A DNA stretch of 64,000 bases from Nocardioides marmorisolisilvae (lineage in GTDB: Bacteria > Actinomycetota > Actinomycetes > Propionibacteriales > Nocardioidaceae): assembly GCF_003725775.1 (NCBI RefSeq), contig NZ_RJSG01000002.1, forward strand, positions 372,001 through 436,000. The letters run 5' to 3'. A program made the position numbers and the translations under genes. Numbering within the stretch: position 1 is the stretch's first letter; the number at the start of each line of letters is the position of its first letter. Below the pieces are notes generated by a model. That model was given only the letters and a program-made list of their open reading frames with translations. It had not been told where the DNA came from and ran no database searches. This document shows positions 1 through 14,343 of this stretch, in pieces.

Positions 1-152
1 AGGGTTCCCCGAACGGCGTCGATCAGTGCATCGGTGCTCGCGTGCGGGTGCTCGTGCACCGCGGCCAGGACCGCGACCCGCGGCTGCGTCACGCGCAGTG
101 CGGCGCTGCGCAGCTGTGCGGAGAAGTCCGGTGCGGCGGGGGAGTCGGGCAC
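1..152 (-). CDS. Fur-family metalloregulator, N-terminal part only
   Basis: The gene reads leftwards out of the window; only about 50 codons are present. The start is GTG at 152-150. The peptide contains LRVTQPRVAVLAAVHEHPHA followed by STDALIDAVR, the opening winged-helix segment typical of the Fur family (FurA/PerR/Zur-like). Members are dimeric metal-dependent repressors of iron, zinc or peroxide genes. The metal-binding C-terminus lies outside, so the sensed signal cannot be read. The gene follows the aquaporin gene in the same direction. Its promoter appears to be embedded in the palindrome at 157-205: TTGACT at 187-182, 17 bp, GAGGGT at 164-159, then 6 nt to the GTG. In actinobacteria a furA is often followed by katG; whether that holds here is not visible. 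Confidence 0.85.
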   Translation of the reverse strand, partial: MPDSPAAPDFSAQLRSAALRVTQPRVAVLAAVHEHPHASTDALIDAVRGT

Positions 153-156
153 AGCA

Positions 157-205
157 ACACCCTCCCTCCTTTTCTTGAATGAGTCAAGAAAAGGAGGGAG
201 GGTGT
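157..205. promoter_or_regulatory. Long palindrome between aquaporin and fur-like gene; probable Fur operator/promoter
   Basis: Two perfect 22-bp arms (157-178 and 184-205) flank a 5-nt loop. On the minus strand the AT-rich centre reads TCTTGACTCATTCAAGA and contains a -35 (TTGACT, 187-182). Seventeen bases further is GAGGGT (164-159), six bases before the GTG start. The palindrome therefore covers the regulator's own promoter, which fits autoregulation. Alternatively, in aquaporin read-through RNA it would form a strong hairpin whose 3' arm buries the purine-rich GGAGGGAGGG just before the start, acting as terminator or translational block. Confidence 0.6.
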
Positions 206-215
206 GCGAAGTGGA

Positions 216-851
216 TCAGGCGTCGCTCGGGTTGAGCGCCTTGAAGGTCACGCCGGCCAGGATGCCGCCGATCACCTGGGCGAGCCAGTAGACCCAGATG
301 TTGGCCCACGGCGAGAGCTGGGTGAGCGAGACGCCGAAGGCGACGGCCGGGTTGAACGCGGCACCGCTGATGGCGCCGACGGCGACCGCACCGGCGGCGA
401 CGGTGAAACCGATCGCCAGCCCGTAGAAGGAGTTGTCCGGGTGGTCCTTGGAGGTGGCCACGTTCAGCACCACGTAGGCCAGGGCGAAGGTGAACAGGAT
501 CTCGACCACCAGGGCCATCCCGAGCGGCTTGCCCGTCCACTTGTCCGGAGCGGTGTTGTCGAACATCCAGAGCCCGAGCAGTGCGGCCAGCGTGCTGCCG
601 ATCAGCTGGGACACGATGTACGGCGCCAGGTCGGAAGAGTCCAGGCGACCGCGGACGAACGCGGCGATCGAGACGGCCGGGTTGTAGTGGGCACCGGAGA
701 TGTGGCCACCGGCGAAGATCATCACCATCAGGACGGCGCCGATGCCGAGCGGAGCGAGCTCGGCCTTGGTGCTCACCGCCGAGATCACGGTGAAGACGAG
801 AAAGAAGGTGCCGATCAGCTCGGTCACGTACTTCCGTGCGGAATCAGACAT
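216..851 (-). CDS. MIP-family aquaporin
   Basis: A 211-residue integral membrane channel with six helices expected and both half-helix signatures: NPA at residues 57-59 (HYNPAVS) and 167-169 (AAFNPAVAFG). It conducts water and possibly small neutral solutes across the plasma membrane. The arginine that normally follows the second NPA in AqpZ and GlpF (NPAR), and narrows the pore, is valine here, as in plant TIP1 channels. That suggests a wider filter passing urea, ammonia or hydrogen peroxide. The start is supported by the ribosome binding site AAAGGA about 8 nt upstream. The gene is divergent from icd and is followed in the same direction by a Fur-family gene, which makes a redox- or metal-linked role conceivable. 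No substrate can be fixed from sequence. Confidence 0.92.
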   Translation of the reverse strand: MSDSARKYVTELIGTFFLVFTVISAVSTKAELAPLGIGAVLMVMIFAGGHISGAHYNPAVSIAAFVRGRLDSSDLAPYIVSQLIGSTLAALLGLWMFDNTAPDKWTGKPLGMALVVEILFTFALAYVVLNVATSKDHPDNSFYGLAIGFTVAAGAVAVGAISGAAFNPAVAFGVSLTQLSPWANIWVYWLAQVIGGILAGVTFKALNPSDA

Positions 852-935
852 GACATGTTCCTTTCAGCAGCGCGCTGCAGGGGAGTGCGTACGGCCACCG
901 ACAATCTTCTCGGTTCGGGCGCGTCCGACCCGACA

Positions 936-3163
<2,228 letters not shown>

Positions 3164-3170
3164 GCGCGGA

Positions 3171-5387
<2,217 letters not shown>

Positions 5388-5391
5388 GCGC

Positions 5392-5937
5392 GTGCTGACC
5401 ATCGGGGTCTCGGTAGCGGTCCCGGAGCCTGAAGGGCTGTCCCTCCAGGAGTACCGGGTGTCCCTGGGCGACGAGACCGCCCGGCACATCCCCACCCACA
5501 TCACCCTGGTGCCGCCGACCGAGGTGGCCGAGGGCGACCTCGACGCGATCCGCGAGCACCTGGCCCGGGTTGCCGGGGAGCACCAGTCCTACCGGGTGAG
5601 CCTGCGCGGCACCGGGACGTTCCGGCCGGTCTCCCCGGTGGTGTTCATCGGCGTGGTCGAGGGCATCGCGGGGTGCGAGCTGCTGGCCGAGGCGATCCGC
5701 ACCGGACCGCTGGCCGTGGAGGTGGCGTTCCCCTACCACCCGCACGTCACCGTCGCGCACGATCTCCCGGCCGAGCAGCTCGACCACGCCTTCGAGGACC
5801 TGTCGGGCTACCGCACCCACTTCGACGTCACCGAGTTCTGGCTCTACGTGCACGACGAGGTGGAGGGCTGGCAGCCGACCCAGGCCTTCGAGCTGGGGGG
5901 CAGGCACGAGGGAGGAGCCCACCCCCCAGCCGACTAG
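5392..5937 (+). CDS. 2'-5' RNA ligase/2H phosphoesterase family protein
   Basis: The 181-residue protein has the two catalytic HxT motifs of the 2H superfamily: HIT at residues 36-38 and HVT at 118-120, with the usual spacing. Relatives (ThpR/LigT, YjcG) hydrolyse cyclic phosphates on RNA or nucleotides; the physiological substrate is unknown. GTG 5392 gives an N-terminus (LTIGVSVAVPEP) that begins directly with the first beta strand. It starts 4 nt after trpS and probably shares its transcript, which fits a tRNA or RNA end-processing role. Its TAG stop overlaps the stop of the convergent CAP-domain gene within the single tetranucleotide CTAG (5934-5937). Confidence 0.82.
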   Translation: MLTIGVSVAVPEPEGLSLQEYRVSLGDETARHIPTHITLVPPTEVAEGDLDAIREHLARVAGEHQSYRVSLRGTGTFRPVSPVVFIGVVEGIAGCELLAEAIRTGPLAVEVAFPYHPHVTVAHDLPAEQLDHAFEDLSGYRTHFDVTEFWLYVHDEVEGWQPTQAFELGGRHEGGAHPPAD

Positions 5938-6953
5938 TGGCTGGGGGTGAACAGCCGAACCGTGTAGGACGTCGACGTCGTCCCCGAGTAACCGGACCGC
6001 TTGATGCCGGTGACGGTGATCTTGTAGGTGCCCGACTTGCCGATCCACGACGGCATCTGCCAGACGATCGTCGGCTGGGCGTAGCCGCTGTGCACCGAGT
6101 ACTTGCGCACCGGGATCCGCACGCCGTCGTGGTTGTAGGCGTAGACCCGGGCGTACTGGAAGCTGGTGCCCTTCGAGCCGGACGAGAGCGACCAGCGGCC
6201 GCCGGGCTCGAGCGCGTTCGGGAAGTACCCGGCGGTCGGCCAGCCGACGTAGCGCGGGTTCGGCCGCGAGGAGCTGGTCGGCCCGATCACGGTGAGCGCG
6301 TTCGCGGTGTCGGTGGTGCCGCTGCCCATCACGGTCGAGAACGGGTTCAGGATCCAGCGGCGGTGGCCGACGGCGACGTTGCTGTCGCCCTTGTCGTCCA
6401 TGTACAGGTCGATGATCTGGCCGGCCCGCAGGGACGGGTAGGCGAGCGCGAGGTTGGACCTGCCGGCCGCGGCCGCACCGCTGGAGCTCCAGCACTTCCA
6501 GCCGCTGCTCGGCGCGTGGCTGAGCGCGTTGTTGGCCGCCATGATCAGTGCCGCGCGCTGGGCGCTGGCGTTCAGGGTGGAGGAGAAGCTGACCGGGGCC
6601 AGGCCGGCCAGCGAGCGCACGTAGTTCAGCGCGCTCAGGGTGGCCGAGTTCGTCGTCGAGGACGTCAGGCCGGGCAGGCACCCCAGGATGCTGCCGCCGA
6701 GCCAGTCGACCAGCACGTTGTACTTGGGGGCGTACTGCGACCAGTACGCCGAGTTCACCGCGGTCTTGCTGCCGGTGTTGACCGCGCCGCTCCAGCGGTA
6801 GGTCGTCCGGTAGGCGGTGCTGCCCCCGTCGGAGGCGCCGGCGGGGGAGGAGGTCGTCATGACCAGCCCCGTCACCATCGATGCAATCACGGCCGTGGCA
6901 CTCGCGATGGTGCCGGCGCGTCTGACGTTCCGTCGTCCAGTGTTCTCCCTCAT
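5934..6953 (-). CDS. Secreted CAP-domain (SCP/PR1-like) protein
   Basis: The 339-residue exported protein has an arginine-rich N-terminus, a hydrophobic stretch (residues about 13-33) and a probable signal-peptidase site near SSPAGAS. The CAP domain covers residues about 100-230. It shows LNYVRSLAGLAPVSFSSTLN, the AALIMAANNALSHAP segment and GHRRWILNP, all typical of bacterial CAP proteins. The C-terminal part (about 240-339) is beta-rich and may be a second wall or adhesion domain. The function of bacterial CAP proteins is mostly unknown. The start ATG lies six bases after TATAGT (6965-6960), so the mRNA is probably leaderless. The stop is shared with the convergent 2H gene. Confidence 0.85.
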   Translation of the reverse strand: MRENTGRRNVRRAGTIASATAVIASMVTGLVMTTSSPAGASDGGSTAYRTTYRWSGAVNTGSKTAVNSAYWSQYAPKYNVLVDWLGGSILGCLPGLTSSTTNSATLSALNYVRSLAGLAPVSFSSTLNASAQRAALIMAANNALSHAPSSGWKCWSSSGAAAAGRSNLALAYPSLRAGQIIDLYMDDKGDSNVAVGHRRWILNPFSTVMGSGTTDTANALTVIGPTSSSRPNPRYVGWPTAGYFPNALEPGGRWSLSSGSKGTSFQYARVYAYNHDGVRIPVRKYSVHSGYAQPTIVWQMPSWIGKSGTYKITVTGIKRSGYSGTTSTSYTVRLFTPSH

Positions 6954-6959
6954 GGAAGA

Positions 6960-6997
6960 ACTATATGCCCTAAATGTCCGATTTGACCAGTTTGGTC
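6960..6997 (-). promoter_or_regulatory. CAP gene promoter with a palindrome at -35
   Basis: TATAGT (6965-6960) lies 6 nt before the CAP gene ATG. Where the -35 should be there is no good hexamer. Instead there is the perfect inverted repeat GACCA-GTT-TGGTC (6985-6997), in an unusually AT-rich stretch for this window. It may be an activator or repressor site. Confidence 0.45.
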
Positions 6998-7028
6998 CCG
7001 AATAATGGTACTTTAGTCCCTACTCGGG

Positions 7029-7058
7029 CTCGGTCCGGTCCTGGGGGTCCGGACCGAG
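7029..7058 (-). terminator. Hairpin downstream of sdhB
   Basis: There are perfect 10-bp arms (CTCGGTCCGG at 7029-7038 and its complement at 7049-7058) with a 10-nt loop. The hairpin lies 30 nt beyond the sdhB stop on the minus strand. No U-tract follows, as is common for actinobacterial terminators. It separates the sdh operon from the CAP gene promoter. Confidence 0.55.
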
Positions 7059-7088
7059 TTCGGTATTCAGTGAGGTGCAGATCGGCCG

Positions 7089-7832
7089 TCAGTGACCGTG
7101 CTTGATGGCGGTCCGGAGGTCCTTGTTCAGCTGGCTGATCACGTCGAGCGGGATCTCCTTGGGGCACGCCGCGGCGCACTCGCCGATGTTGGTGCAGCCG
7201 CCGAAGCCCTCGTGGTCGTGCTGGGCGACCATGTTGGTCACCCGGCTGTCCCGCTCCGGCTGTCCCTGCGGGAGCTCGCCGAGGTGGGTGATCTTTGCGC
7301 CCATGAAGAGCGAGGCCGATCCGTTCGGGCACGCCGCCACGCAGGCGCCGCAGCCGATGCAGGTCGCCACGTTGAAGGCGCGCATGGCGTCGTCACGCGG
7401 CACCGGCACCGAGTGCGCCTCGGGAGCCGAACCGGTGTTGACCGAGATGTAGCCGCCGGCCTGGATGATCCGGTCGAAGGCGCTGCGGTCGACGCAGAGG
7501 TCCTTGAGCACCGGGAAGGCGCTCGCCCGCCACGGCTCGATGGTGATGGTGTCGCCGTCCTTGAACGAGCGCATGTGCAGCTGGCAGGTGGTGGTGACCT
7601 CGGGGCCGTGCGGCTCGCCGTTGATCATCAGGCTGCACATGCCGCAGATGCCCTCGCGACAGTCGGAGTCGAACGCGATCGGCTCCTCGTCCTTCGCGTT
7701 GAGGTCCTCGTTGAGGACGTCGAGCATCTCCAGGAACGACATGTCGGGGGAGACGTCGTCGACCTGGTAGGTGTGCATCGCACCCGCGTCGTTGGCGTCG
7801 GTCTGCCGCCAGATGTTGAGAGTCAGTTTCAC
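7089..7832 (-). CDS. sdhB: Succinate dehydrogenase iron-sulfur subunit (sdhCAB operon)
   Basis: The 247-residue electron-transfer subunit carries electrons from the flavoprotein to the membrane cytochrome. Cluster motifs are visible in order: a plant-type [2Fe-2S] site near residues 58-66 ([10 protein letters not shown]) with a later Cys; a [4Fe-4S] set [12 protein letters not shown]; and a [3Fe-4S] set [14 protein letters not shown]. It is the last gene of a leftward sdhC-sdhA-sdhB operon, the gene order of trimeric B-type enzymes. The 73-nt gap after sdhA holds a repeat-like sequence (7887-7908) and the palindrome GAAACCGGTTTC (7862-7873). A second, distantly related sdhB is at 13561. Confidence 0.95.
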   Translation of the reverse strand: MKLTLNIWRQTDANDAGAMHTYQVDDVSPDMSFLEMLDVLNEDLNAKDEEPIAFDSDCREGICGMCSLMINGEPHGPEVTTTCQLHMRSFKDGDTITIEPWRASAFPVLKDLCVDRSAFDRIIQAGGYISVNTGSAPEAHSVPVPRDDAMRAFNVATCIGCGACVAACPNGSASLFMGAKITHLGELPQGQPERDSRVTNMVAQHDHEGFGGCTNIGECAAACPKEIPLDVISQLNKDLRTAIKHGH

Positions 7833-7886
7833 AGAAGGCCTCGCTTCGCATCGGCTTCAGTGAAACCGGTTTCGCTGTGTTGGATG

Positions 7887-7905
7887 GTTCGCTCGCTGCG
7901 CTCGC

Positions 7906-7908
<3 letters not shown>
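7887..7908. repeat. REP-like GC repeat overlapping the sdhA stop
   Basis: GTTCGCTCGCTGCGCTCGCT (7887-7906) plus the next CA contain tandem CGCTCGCT units. Read on the minus strand the element begins TGAGCGAGCGCAGCGAGCG, and its TGA serves as the sdhA stop codon. I recognise this wording as a common dispersed intergenic element in Propionibacteriales and Micrococcales genomes. That is from memory; a copy count in the genome would settle it. Confidence 0.5.
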
Positions 7909-9942
<2,034 letters not shown>

Positions 9943-9951
9943 GGAGCTGCC

Positions 9952-10665
9952 TTACTTGTTGATGACGCCGGCGAGGACGAAGATCGGGACGAGCGAGAAC
10001 CCGCCTGCGATGACGACGGCGAGCGTGAACGCCGAGTTCTTGGCCAGCTTGCGGGTGCGGTCGGAGTTGGTCAGACCCAGGGTCTGGGTGGCGCTCCAGA
10101 TGCCGTGGTGCAGGTGCGCTCCGAGCATCGCCATCGCGACCAGGTAGATCACCGTCAGCCACCAGGTGCTGAACGAGTCGACGACCAGGTTGTACGGGTC
10201 GTTGGTGGCGCCGCCGGTGACGTTGACCTTGCCGATGGTGAAGTTCAGCAGGTGCCAGATGATGAAGAGCAGCAGCGTGACGCCGCCCCAGCGCATCATC
10301 CGGCTCGCGAAGATCGCGCCGGTGTGCTTCTTCACCTGGTACCGCACGGTGCGGGCCTTCTTGGCGCGCTTCCACAGGGTTGCCGCGCAGTAGACGTGCA
10401 CGACCAGCGAGAGGATCAGCACCGCCCGGATGATCCACAGCGCACCGCTGTGGGGGAGCATCGGGGTGCCCAGCTCGCGCAGGTGCTCGGCGTACTCGTT
10501 GTAGGCGTCGTGGCCGTTGAAGGCCTTGAGGTTGCCGTACATGTGCAGGAGCACGAAGGCGATGAAGACGGCGCCGCTGGCAGCCATCAGGATCTTCAGG
10601 AAGATGGTGCTCTGCGTTGCTCGGGCACCCTGGACAAGGGTGGGCCCGGAATTCTGGATTGCCAC
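9952..10665 (-). CDS. sdhC: Succinate dehydrogenase cytochrome b subunit (B-type, five helices)
   Basis: The 237-residue membrane anchor is predicted to have five helices and histidines placed to bind haem: LLHMYGN, VVHVYCA, IWHLLNF and AHLHHGIW. It holds the SdhAB head on the cytoplasmic face and passes electrons to menaquinone, as in Bacillus and Corynebacterium type B enzymes. GTG 10665 is chosen over in-frame upstream codons because TACGGT (10677-10672) lies exactly 6 nt before it, giving a leaderless start (VAIQNSGPTLVQG). It is the first gene of the leftward sdhCAB operon and is divergent from a second sdh operon 182 bp away. Confidence 0.9.
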   Translation of the reverse strand: MAIQNSGPTLVQGARATQSTIFLKILMAASGAVFIAFVLLHMYGNLKAFNGHDAYNEYAEHLRELGTPMLPHSGALWIIRAVLILSLVVHVYCAATLWKRAKKARTVRYQVKKHTGAIFASRMMRWGGVTLLLFIIWHLLNFTIGKVNVTGGATNDPYNLVVDSFSTWWLTVIYLVAMAMLGAHLHHGIWSATQTLGLTNSDRTRKLAKNSAFTLAVVIAGGFSLVPIFVLAGVINK

Positions 10666-10671
10666 GCTGGC

Positions 10672-10710
10672 ACCGTATCGCTGGTCACCGGGCCCTACTG
10701 ACCCGTAGGG
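10672..10710 (-). promoter_or_regulatory. sdhC promoter with palindromic site
   Basis: A -10 box TACGGT (10677-10672) lies 6 nt before the sdhC GTG. An 18-bp inverted repeat CCCTAC-TGACCC-GTAGGG (10693-10710) covers the -35 position, where no recognisable -35 hexamer exists. This suggests a repressor or activator site controlling one or both sdh operons. Confidence 0.4.
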
Positions 10711-10847
10711 AGTGATCTTTCTCCCACCAGTCCCACGGAAAACAATGAAACCTGTTCCACCAGGTCCGTCGTGCCCTCTTCCAACTCCGGCCCTTTGCAT
10801 ACATAGTCAACTCCGGACGTGAGCCGGAACACATGACGGAGGTAGGA

Positions 10848-11672
10848 ATGGCGTCGACGAAGGCACCCGCTGGAGTCAACGGGCCCACCAGGGCTGCGAT
10901 CGGTGTCAAGACGCTACGGACGGACCGTTGGTGGCTCGCGCCGCTCACGACCTTCGTGGTCTTCAGCTCCTTCGTCGTCTACGCGACGTGGCGCGCCTTC
11001 GCCGGCGGCAACCCGGAGCAGGGGCACTACATGGTCGGTGACTACCTGTCGCCGTTCTACTCGCCGTGCCTGACCGACAAGTGCGGTTCGGCGGCGGACT
11101 TCGGCACCCCGTTCAACGGCTTCCCGCTCTCGGCGGCGCTGATCATCCTGATCTTCCCGCTGGGATTCCGGATGAGCTGCTACTACTACCGGAAGTCCTA
11201 CTACCGGGCGTTCTGGCTCTCCCCGCCGGCCTGCGCCGTCGCCGAGCCGCACACCAAGTACACCGGTGAGACCCGGCTGCCGCTGATCCTGAACAACATC
11301 CACCGCTACTTCTGGTACGCCGCGATCGTGGTCGGCGTGATCCTGACCTACGACGTCGTGCTGTCGTTCCAGAAGTTCGGCGTCGACGGCCACCGCAGCG
11401 GCCACGTCGGTCTGGGCACGCTGATCCTGCTGGTCAACGTCGTCTTCATCTGGCTCTACACGCTGTCGTGCCACTCCTGCCGGCACGCGGTCGGCGGCCG
11501 GCTGCGGCACTTCTCCAAGCACCCGGTCCGCTACAAGCTCTGGACCTGGGTCTCGAAGATCAACGTCCACCACGCCAAGTTCGCCTGGTACTCCCTGTTC
11601 TCGGTCGCGTTCGCCGACCTCTACATCTACCTGCTGTCCAACGGCACCATCTCCGAAGCGAGGTTCTTCTGA
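10848..11672 (+). CDS. Sdh1-type succinate dehydrogenase membrane anchor (Rv0249c-like)
   Basis: The 274-residue membrane protein has five predicted helices (about residues 30-50, 92-111, 155-175, 187-206 and 245-265). It resembles the anchor of mycobacterial Sdh1 (Rv0249c, 273 residues) rather than classical SdhC or SdhD. Two cysteine/histidine-rich spots stand out: CLTDKC (74-79) and CHSCRH (208-213). Mycobacterial Sdh1 is reported to hold a membrane-embedded Rieske-type cluster, and these residues are candidates for such a site here. ATG 10848 is preferred over ATG 10833 because GGAGGT (10838-10843) is well spaced only for the former. It is the first gene of the rightward anchor-sdhA-sdhB operon, and its stop overlaps the sdhA start (TGATG). 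Confidence 0.85.
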   Translation: MASTKAPAGVNGPTRAAIGVKTLRTDRWWLAPLTTFVVFSSFVVYATWRAFAGGNPEQGHYMVGDYLSPFYSPCLTDKCGSAADFGTPFNGFPLSAALIILIFPLGFRMSCYYYRKSYYRAFWLSPPACAVAEPHTKYTGETRLPLILNNIHRYFWYAAIVVGVILTYDVVLSFQKFGVDGHRSGHVGLGTLILLVNVVFIWLYTLSCHSCRHAVGGRLRHFSKHPVRYKLWTWVSKINVHHAKFAWYSLFSVAFADLYIYLLSNGTISEARFF

Positions 11673-13561
11673 TGACCGCGGCACCTGCTGAAGGCCGTCA
11701 CCCGATGACCGGCAACGCCCTGGACGGGGATGCTGCCGGTGGCATGGAACGGCACACCTACGACGTGGTCGTGGTCGGCGCCGGAGGTGCGGGCCTGCGG
11801 GCTGCGATCGCCGCGCACGACGCGGGCGCGAAGGTCGCCGTGGTCTGCAAGTCGCTGCTCGGCAAGGCCCACACGGTGATGGCCGAGGGCGGCATCGCGG
11901 CCGCCATGGGCAACCGCTGGCCGGAGGACAACTGGGAGGTGCACTTCCGGGACACCATGCGCGGCGGCAAGATGCTCAACAACTGGCGGATGGCCCAGCT
12001 GCACGCCCAGGAGGCCCCCGAGCGGGTCATGGAGCTCGAGGACTGGGGCGCGCTGTTCGACCGCACCGACGACGGGCTGATCAGCCAGCGCGACTTCGGT
12101 GGTCACAAGTACGCCCGGCTCGCCCACGTCGGCGACCGCACCGGCCTGGAGATGATCCGCACCCTCCAGCAGCGCACCGTCGAGCTCGGCATCGACGTGT
12201 TCATGGAGTGCACCGTCACCGACCTCTTCAAGGACGGCGACGCGATCGCGGGCTGCTTCGCCTACTGGCGCGAGTCCGGCCGCTTCATCGTCTTCGACGC
12301 CCCGACGGTCATCCTGGCCACCGGCGGCATCGGCAAGTCGTTCAAGGTCACCTCGAACTCCTGGGAGTACACCGGCGACGGCCACGCGCTCGCGATGCGC
12401 GCCGGGGCCTCGCTGATCAACATGGAGTTCATCCAGTTCCACCCCACCGGCATGGTCTGGCCGCCCTCGGTCAAGGGCCTGCTGGTGACGGAGTCGGTGC
12501 GCGGTGACGGCGGCATCCTGAAGAACTCCGAGGGCAAGCGGTTCATGTTCGACTACATCCCGGACTTCTTCAAGGCGGAGACCGCGGACACCGTCGAGGA
12601 GGCCGACGCCTGGTACGAGGACAAGAAGAACAACCGGCGCCCACCCGAGCTGCTGCCCCGTGACGAGGTCGCCCGCGCGATCAACTCCGAGATCAAGGCC
12701 GGCCGCGGCACCCCGCACGGCGGCATCTACCTCGACATCGCCTCGCGGCGCACGCCGGAGTTCATCAAGAAGCGGCTGCCGTCGATGTACCACCAGTTCA
12801 AGGAGCTGGCGGACGTCGACATCACCTCCGAGCCGATGGAGATCGGCCCGACCTGCCACTACGTGATGGGTGGCGTCGAGGTGAACGCCGACACCCAGGA
12901 GTCCTCGGTGACCGGCCTGTACGCCGTCGGCGAGTGCTCCGGCGGCATGCACGGCTCGAACCGGCTCGGCGGCAACTCGCTCGGTGACCTGCTGGTCTTC
13001 GGCAAGCGCGCCGGCGACGCCGCGACCGCCTACGCGAACGGACTGGGAGCCAACCGGCCGAAGGTCAGCGACGCGGACGTCGCCGCCGCGCAGGCCAGCG
13101 CCCTGGCGCCGTTCGAGGTCGAGGGTGGCGAGAACCCGTACTCGATCCAGACCGACCTGCAGCAGTCCATGAACGACCTGGTCGGCATCATCCGCGACGG
13201 CTCCGAGCTGGAGCAGTCGCTGGTCGCGATCGAGGGCTTCAAGGAGCGCGCCAAGACGATGAAGGTCGAGGGCCACCGGCAGTACAACCCGGGCTGGCAC
13301 CTGGCCATCGACCTGCGCAACATGCTGATCGTCAGCGAGTCGATCGCGAAGGCGGCGCTGGCCCGCCAGGAGTCGCGCGGCGGTCACACCCGCAACGACT
13401 ACCCGAAGACCGACCCGGTCTGGGGCACCAAGAACCTGGTGGTCACCCTCAACGCCGCCGGCACCGGGGTCGACCTGGCCGAGAAGCCGCTCCCGGTGAT
13501 GCCCGAGGAGCTGACGAAGTACTTCGACGCGGCAGCCAAGCCCGAGGAGGGGAAGAACTGA
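11672..13561 (+). CDS. sdhA: Succinate dehydrogenase/fumarate reductase flavoprotein (Sdh1 type)
   Basis: The 629-residue flavoprotein has FAD-binding GAGGAG at residues 36-41 and the covalent-FAD histidine H67 in KAHTVMAEGG. Catalytic-region motifs include QFHPTGMVWP and HGSNRLGGNSLGDLL. It is closest in architecture to mycobacterial Rv0248c (Sdh1), which serves aerobic succinate oxidation at low substrate concentration. The start ATG overlaps the anchor stop by one base, indicating translational coupling. An internal ATG at 11705 or the Met before ERHTYDVVVVG are weaker alternatives. It shares little with the sdhA at 7906 beyond the common fold, so this is a second enzyme rather than a recent duplicate. 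Confidence 0.94.
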   Translation: MTAAPAEGRHPMTGNALDGDAAGGMERHTYDVVVVGAGGAGLRAAIAAHDAGAKVAVVCKSLLGKAHTVMAEGGIAAAMGNRWPEDNWEVHFRDTMRGGKMLNNWRMAQLHAQEAPERVMELEDWGALFDRTDDGLISQRDFGGHKYARLAHVGDRTGLEMIRTLQQRTVELGIDVFMECTVTDLFKDGDAIAGCFAYWRESGRFIVFDAPTVILATGGIGKSFKVTSNSWEYTGDGHALAMRAGASLINMEFIQFHPTGMVWPPSVKGLLVTESVRGDGGILKNSEGKRFMFDYIPDFFKAETADTVEEADAWYEDKKNNRRPPELLPRDEVARAINSEIKAGRGTPHGGIYLDIASRRTPEFIKKRLPSMYHQFKELADVDITSEPMEIGPTCHYVMGGVEVNADTQESSVTGLYAVGECSGGMHGSNRLGGNSLGDLLVFGKRAGDAATAYANGLGANRPKVSDADVAAAQASALAPFEVEGGENPYSIQTDLQQSMNDLVGIIRDGSELEQSLVAIEGFKERAKTMKVEGHRQYNPGWHLAIDLRNMLIVSESIAKAALARQESRGGHTRNDYPKTDPVWGTKNLVVTLNAAGTGVDLAEKPLPVMPEELTKYFDAAAKPEEGKN

Positions 13562-14337
13562 TGGCCTACACCCTGAAGCTGCGGATCTGGCGCGGCGACA
13601 AGGACGGCGGCGAGATCAAGGACTATCCCGTCGAGGTGTCCGAGGGCGAGGTCGTGCTGGACGCGATCCACCGCGTCCAGGGCACTCAGGCAGGCGACCT
13701 CGCGGTCCGCTGGAACTGCAAGGCCGGCAAGTGCGGCTCGTGCAGCGCCGAGGTCAACGGCAAGCCGCGGCTGATGTGCATGTGCCGGCTCTCGGACTTC
13801 GAGGAGGACGAGACCATCACGGTCACGCCGATGCGGACCTTCCCGGTCATCCGCGACCTGGTCACCGACGTCTCGTTCAACTACGAGAAGGCCAAGGAGC
13901 TGCCGTACGCCAAGCTGCCGCCGCGCGACGCGGACGGCAAGCGCCGGATGGCCCAGGTCGACGTGGAGCGCGGCCAGGAGTTCCGCAAGTGCATCGAGTG
14001 CTTTCTGTGCCAGAACACCTGCCACGTCGTGCGTGACCACGAGGAGAACAAGCCCGCCTTCGCCGGCCCCCGCTTCTTCCTCCGGTACGCCGAGCTCGAC
14101 ATGCACCCGCTGGACACCCACGACCGGCGTGAGCTGGCCCAGGGTGCCGCCGGCCTCGGCATGTGCAACATCACCAAGTGCTGCACCGAGGTCTGCCCCG
14201 AGGGCATCAAGATCACCGACAACGCGATCATCCCGATGAAGGAGCGCGTGGCCGACAAGAAGTTCGACCCGCTGGTCTGGCTCGGCTCGAAGATCGGGAT
14301 CCGGGACAAGGACCGCGAGGGGCGTACCGAGGTCTGA
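13561..14337 (+). CDS. sdhB: Succinate dehydrogenase/fumarate reductase iron-sulfur subunit (Sdh1 type)
   Basis: The 258-residue protein has an N-terminal [2Fe-2S] domain (CKAGKCGSCSAEVNG plus CMCR) and a C-terminal domain. The latter carries CIECFLCQNTCH for the [4Fe-4S] centre and CNITKCCTEVCPEG for the next cluster. The pattern and length match Rv0247c-like subunits. It links the flavoprotein at 11672 to the anchor at 10848. The start overlaps the sdhA stop by one base (TGATG). It is the last gene of the operon and is followed by a strong hairpin at 14344-14381. Confidence 0.94.
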   Translation: MAYTLKLRIWRGDKDGGEIKDYPVEVSEGEVVLDAIHRVQGTQAGDLAVRWNCKAGKCGSCSAEVNGKPRLMCMCRLSDFEEDETITVTPMRTFPVIRDLVTDVSFNYEKAKELPYAKLPPRDADGKRRMAQVDVERGQEFRKCIECFLCQNTCHVVRDHEENKPAFAGPRFFLRYAELDMHPLDTHDRRELAQGAAGLGMCNITKCCTEVCPEGIKITDNAIIPMKERVADKKFDPLVWLGSKIGIRDKDREGRTEV

Positions 14338-14343
14338 GGCGGC

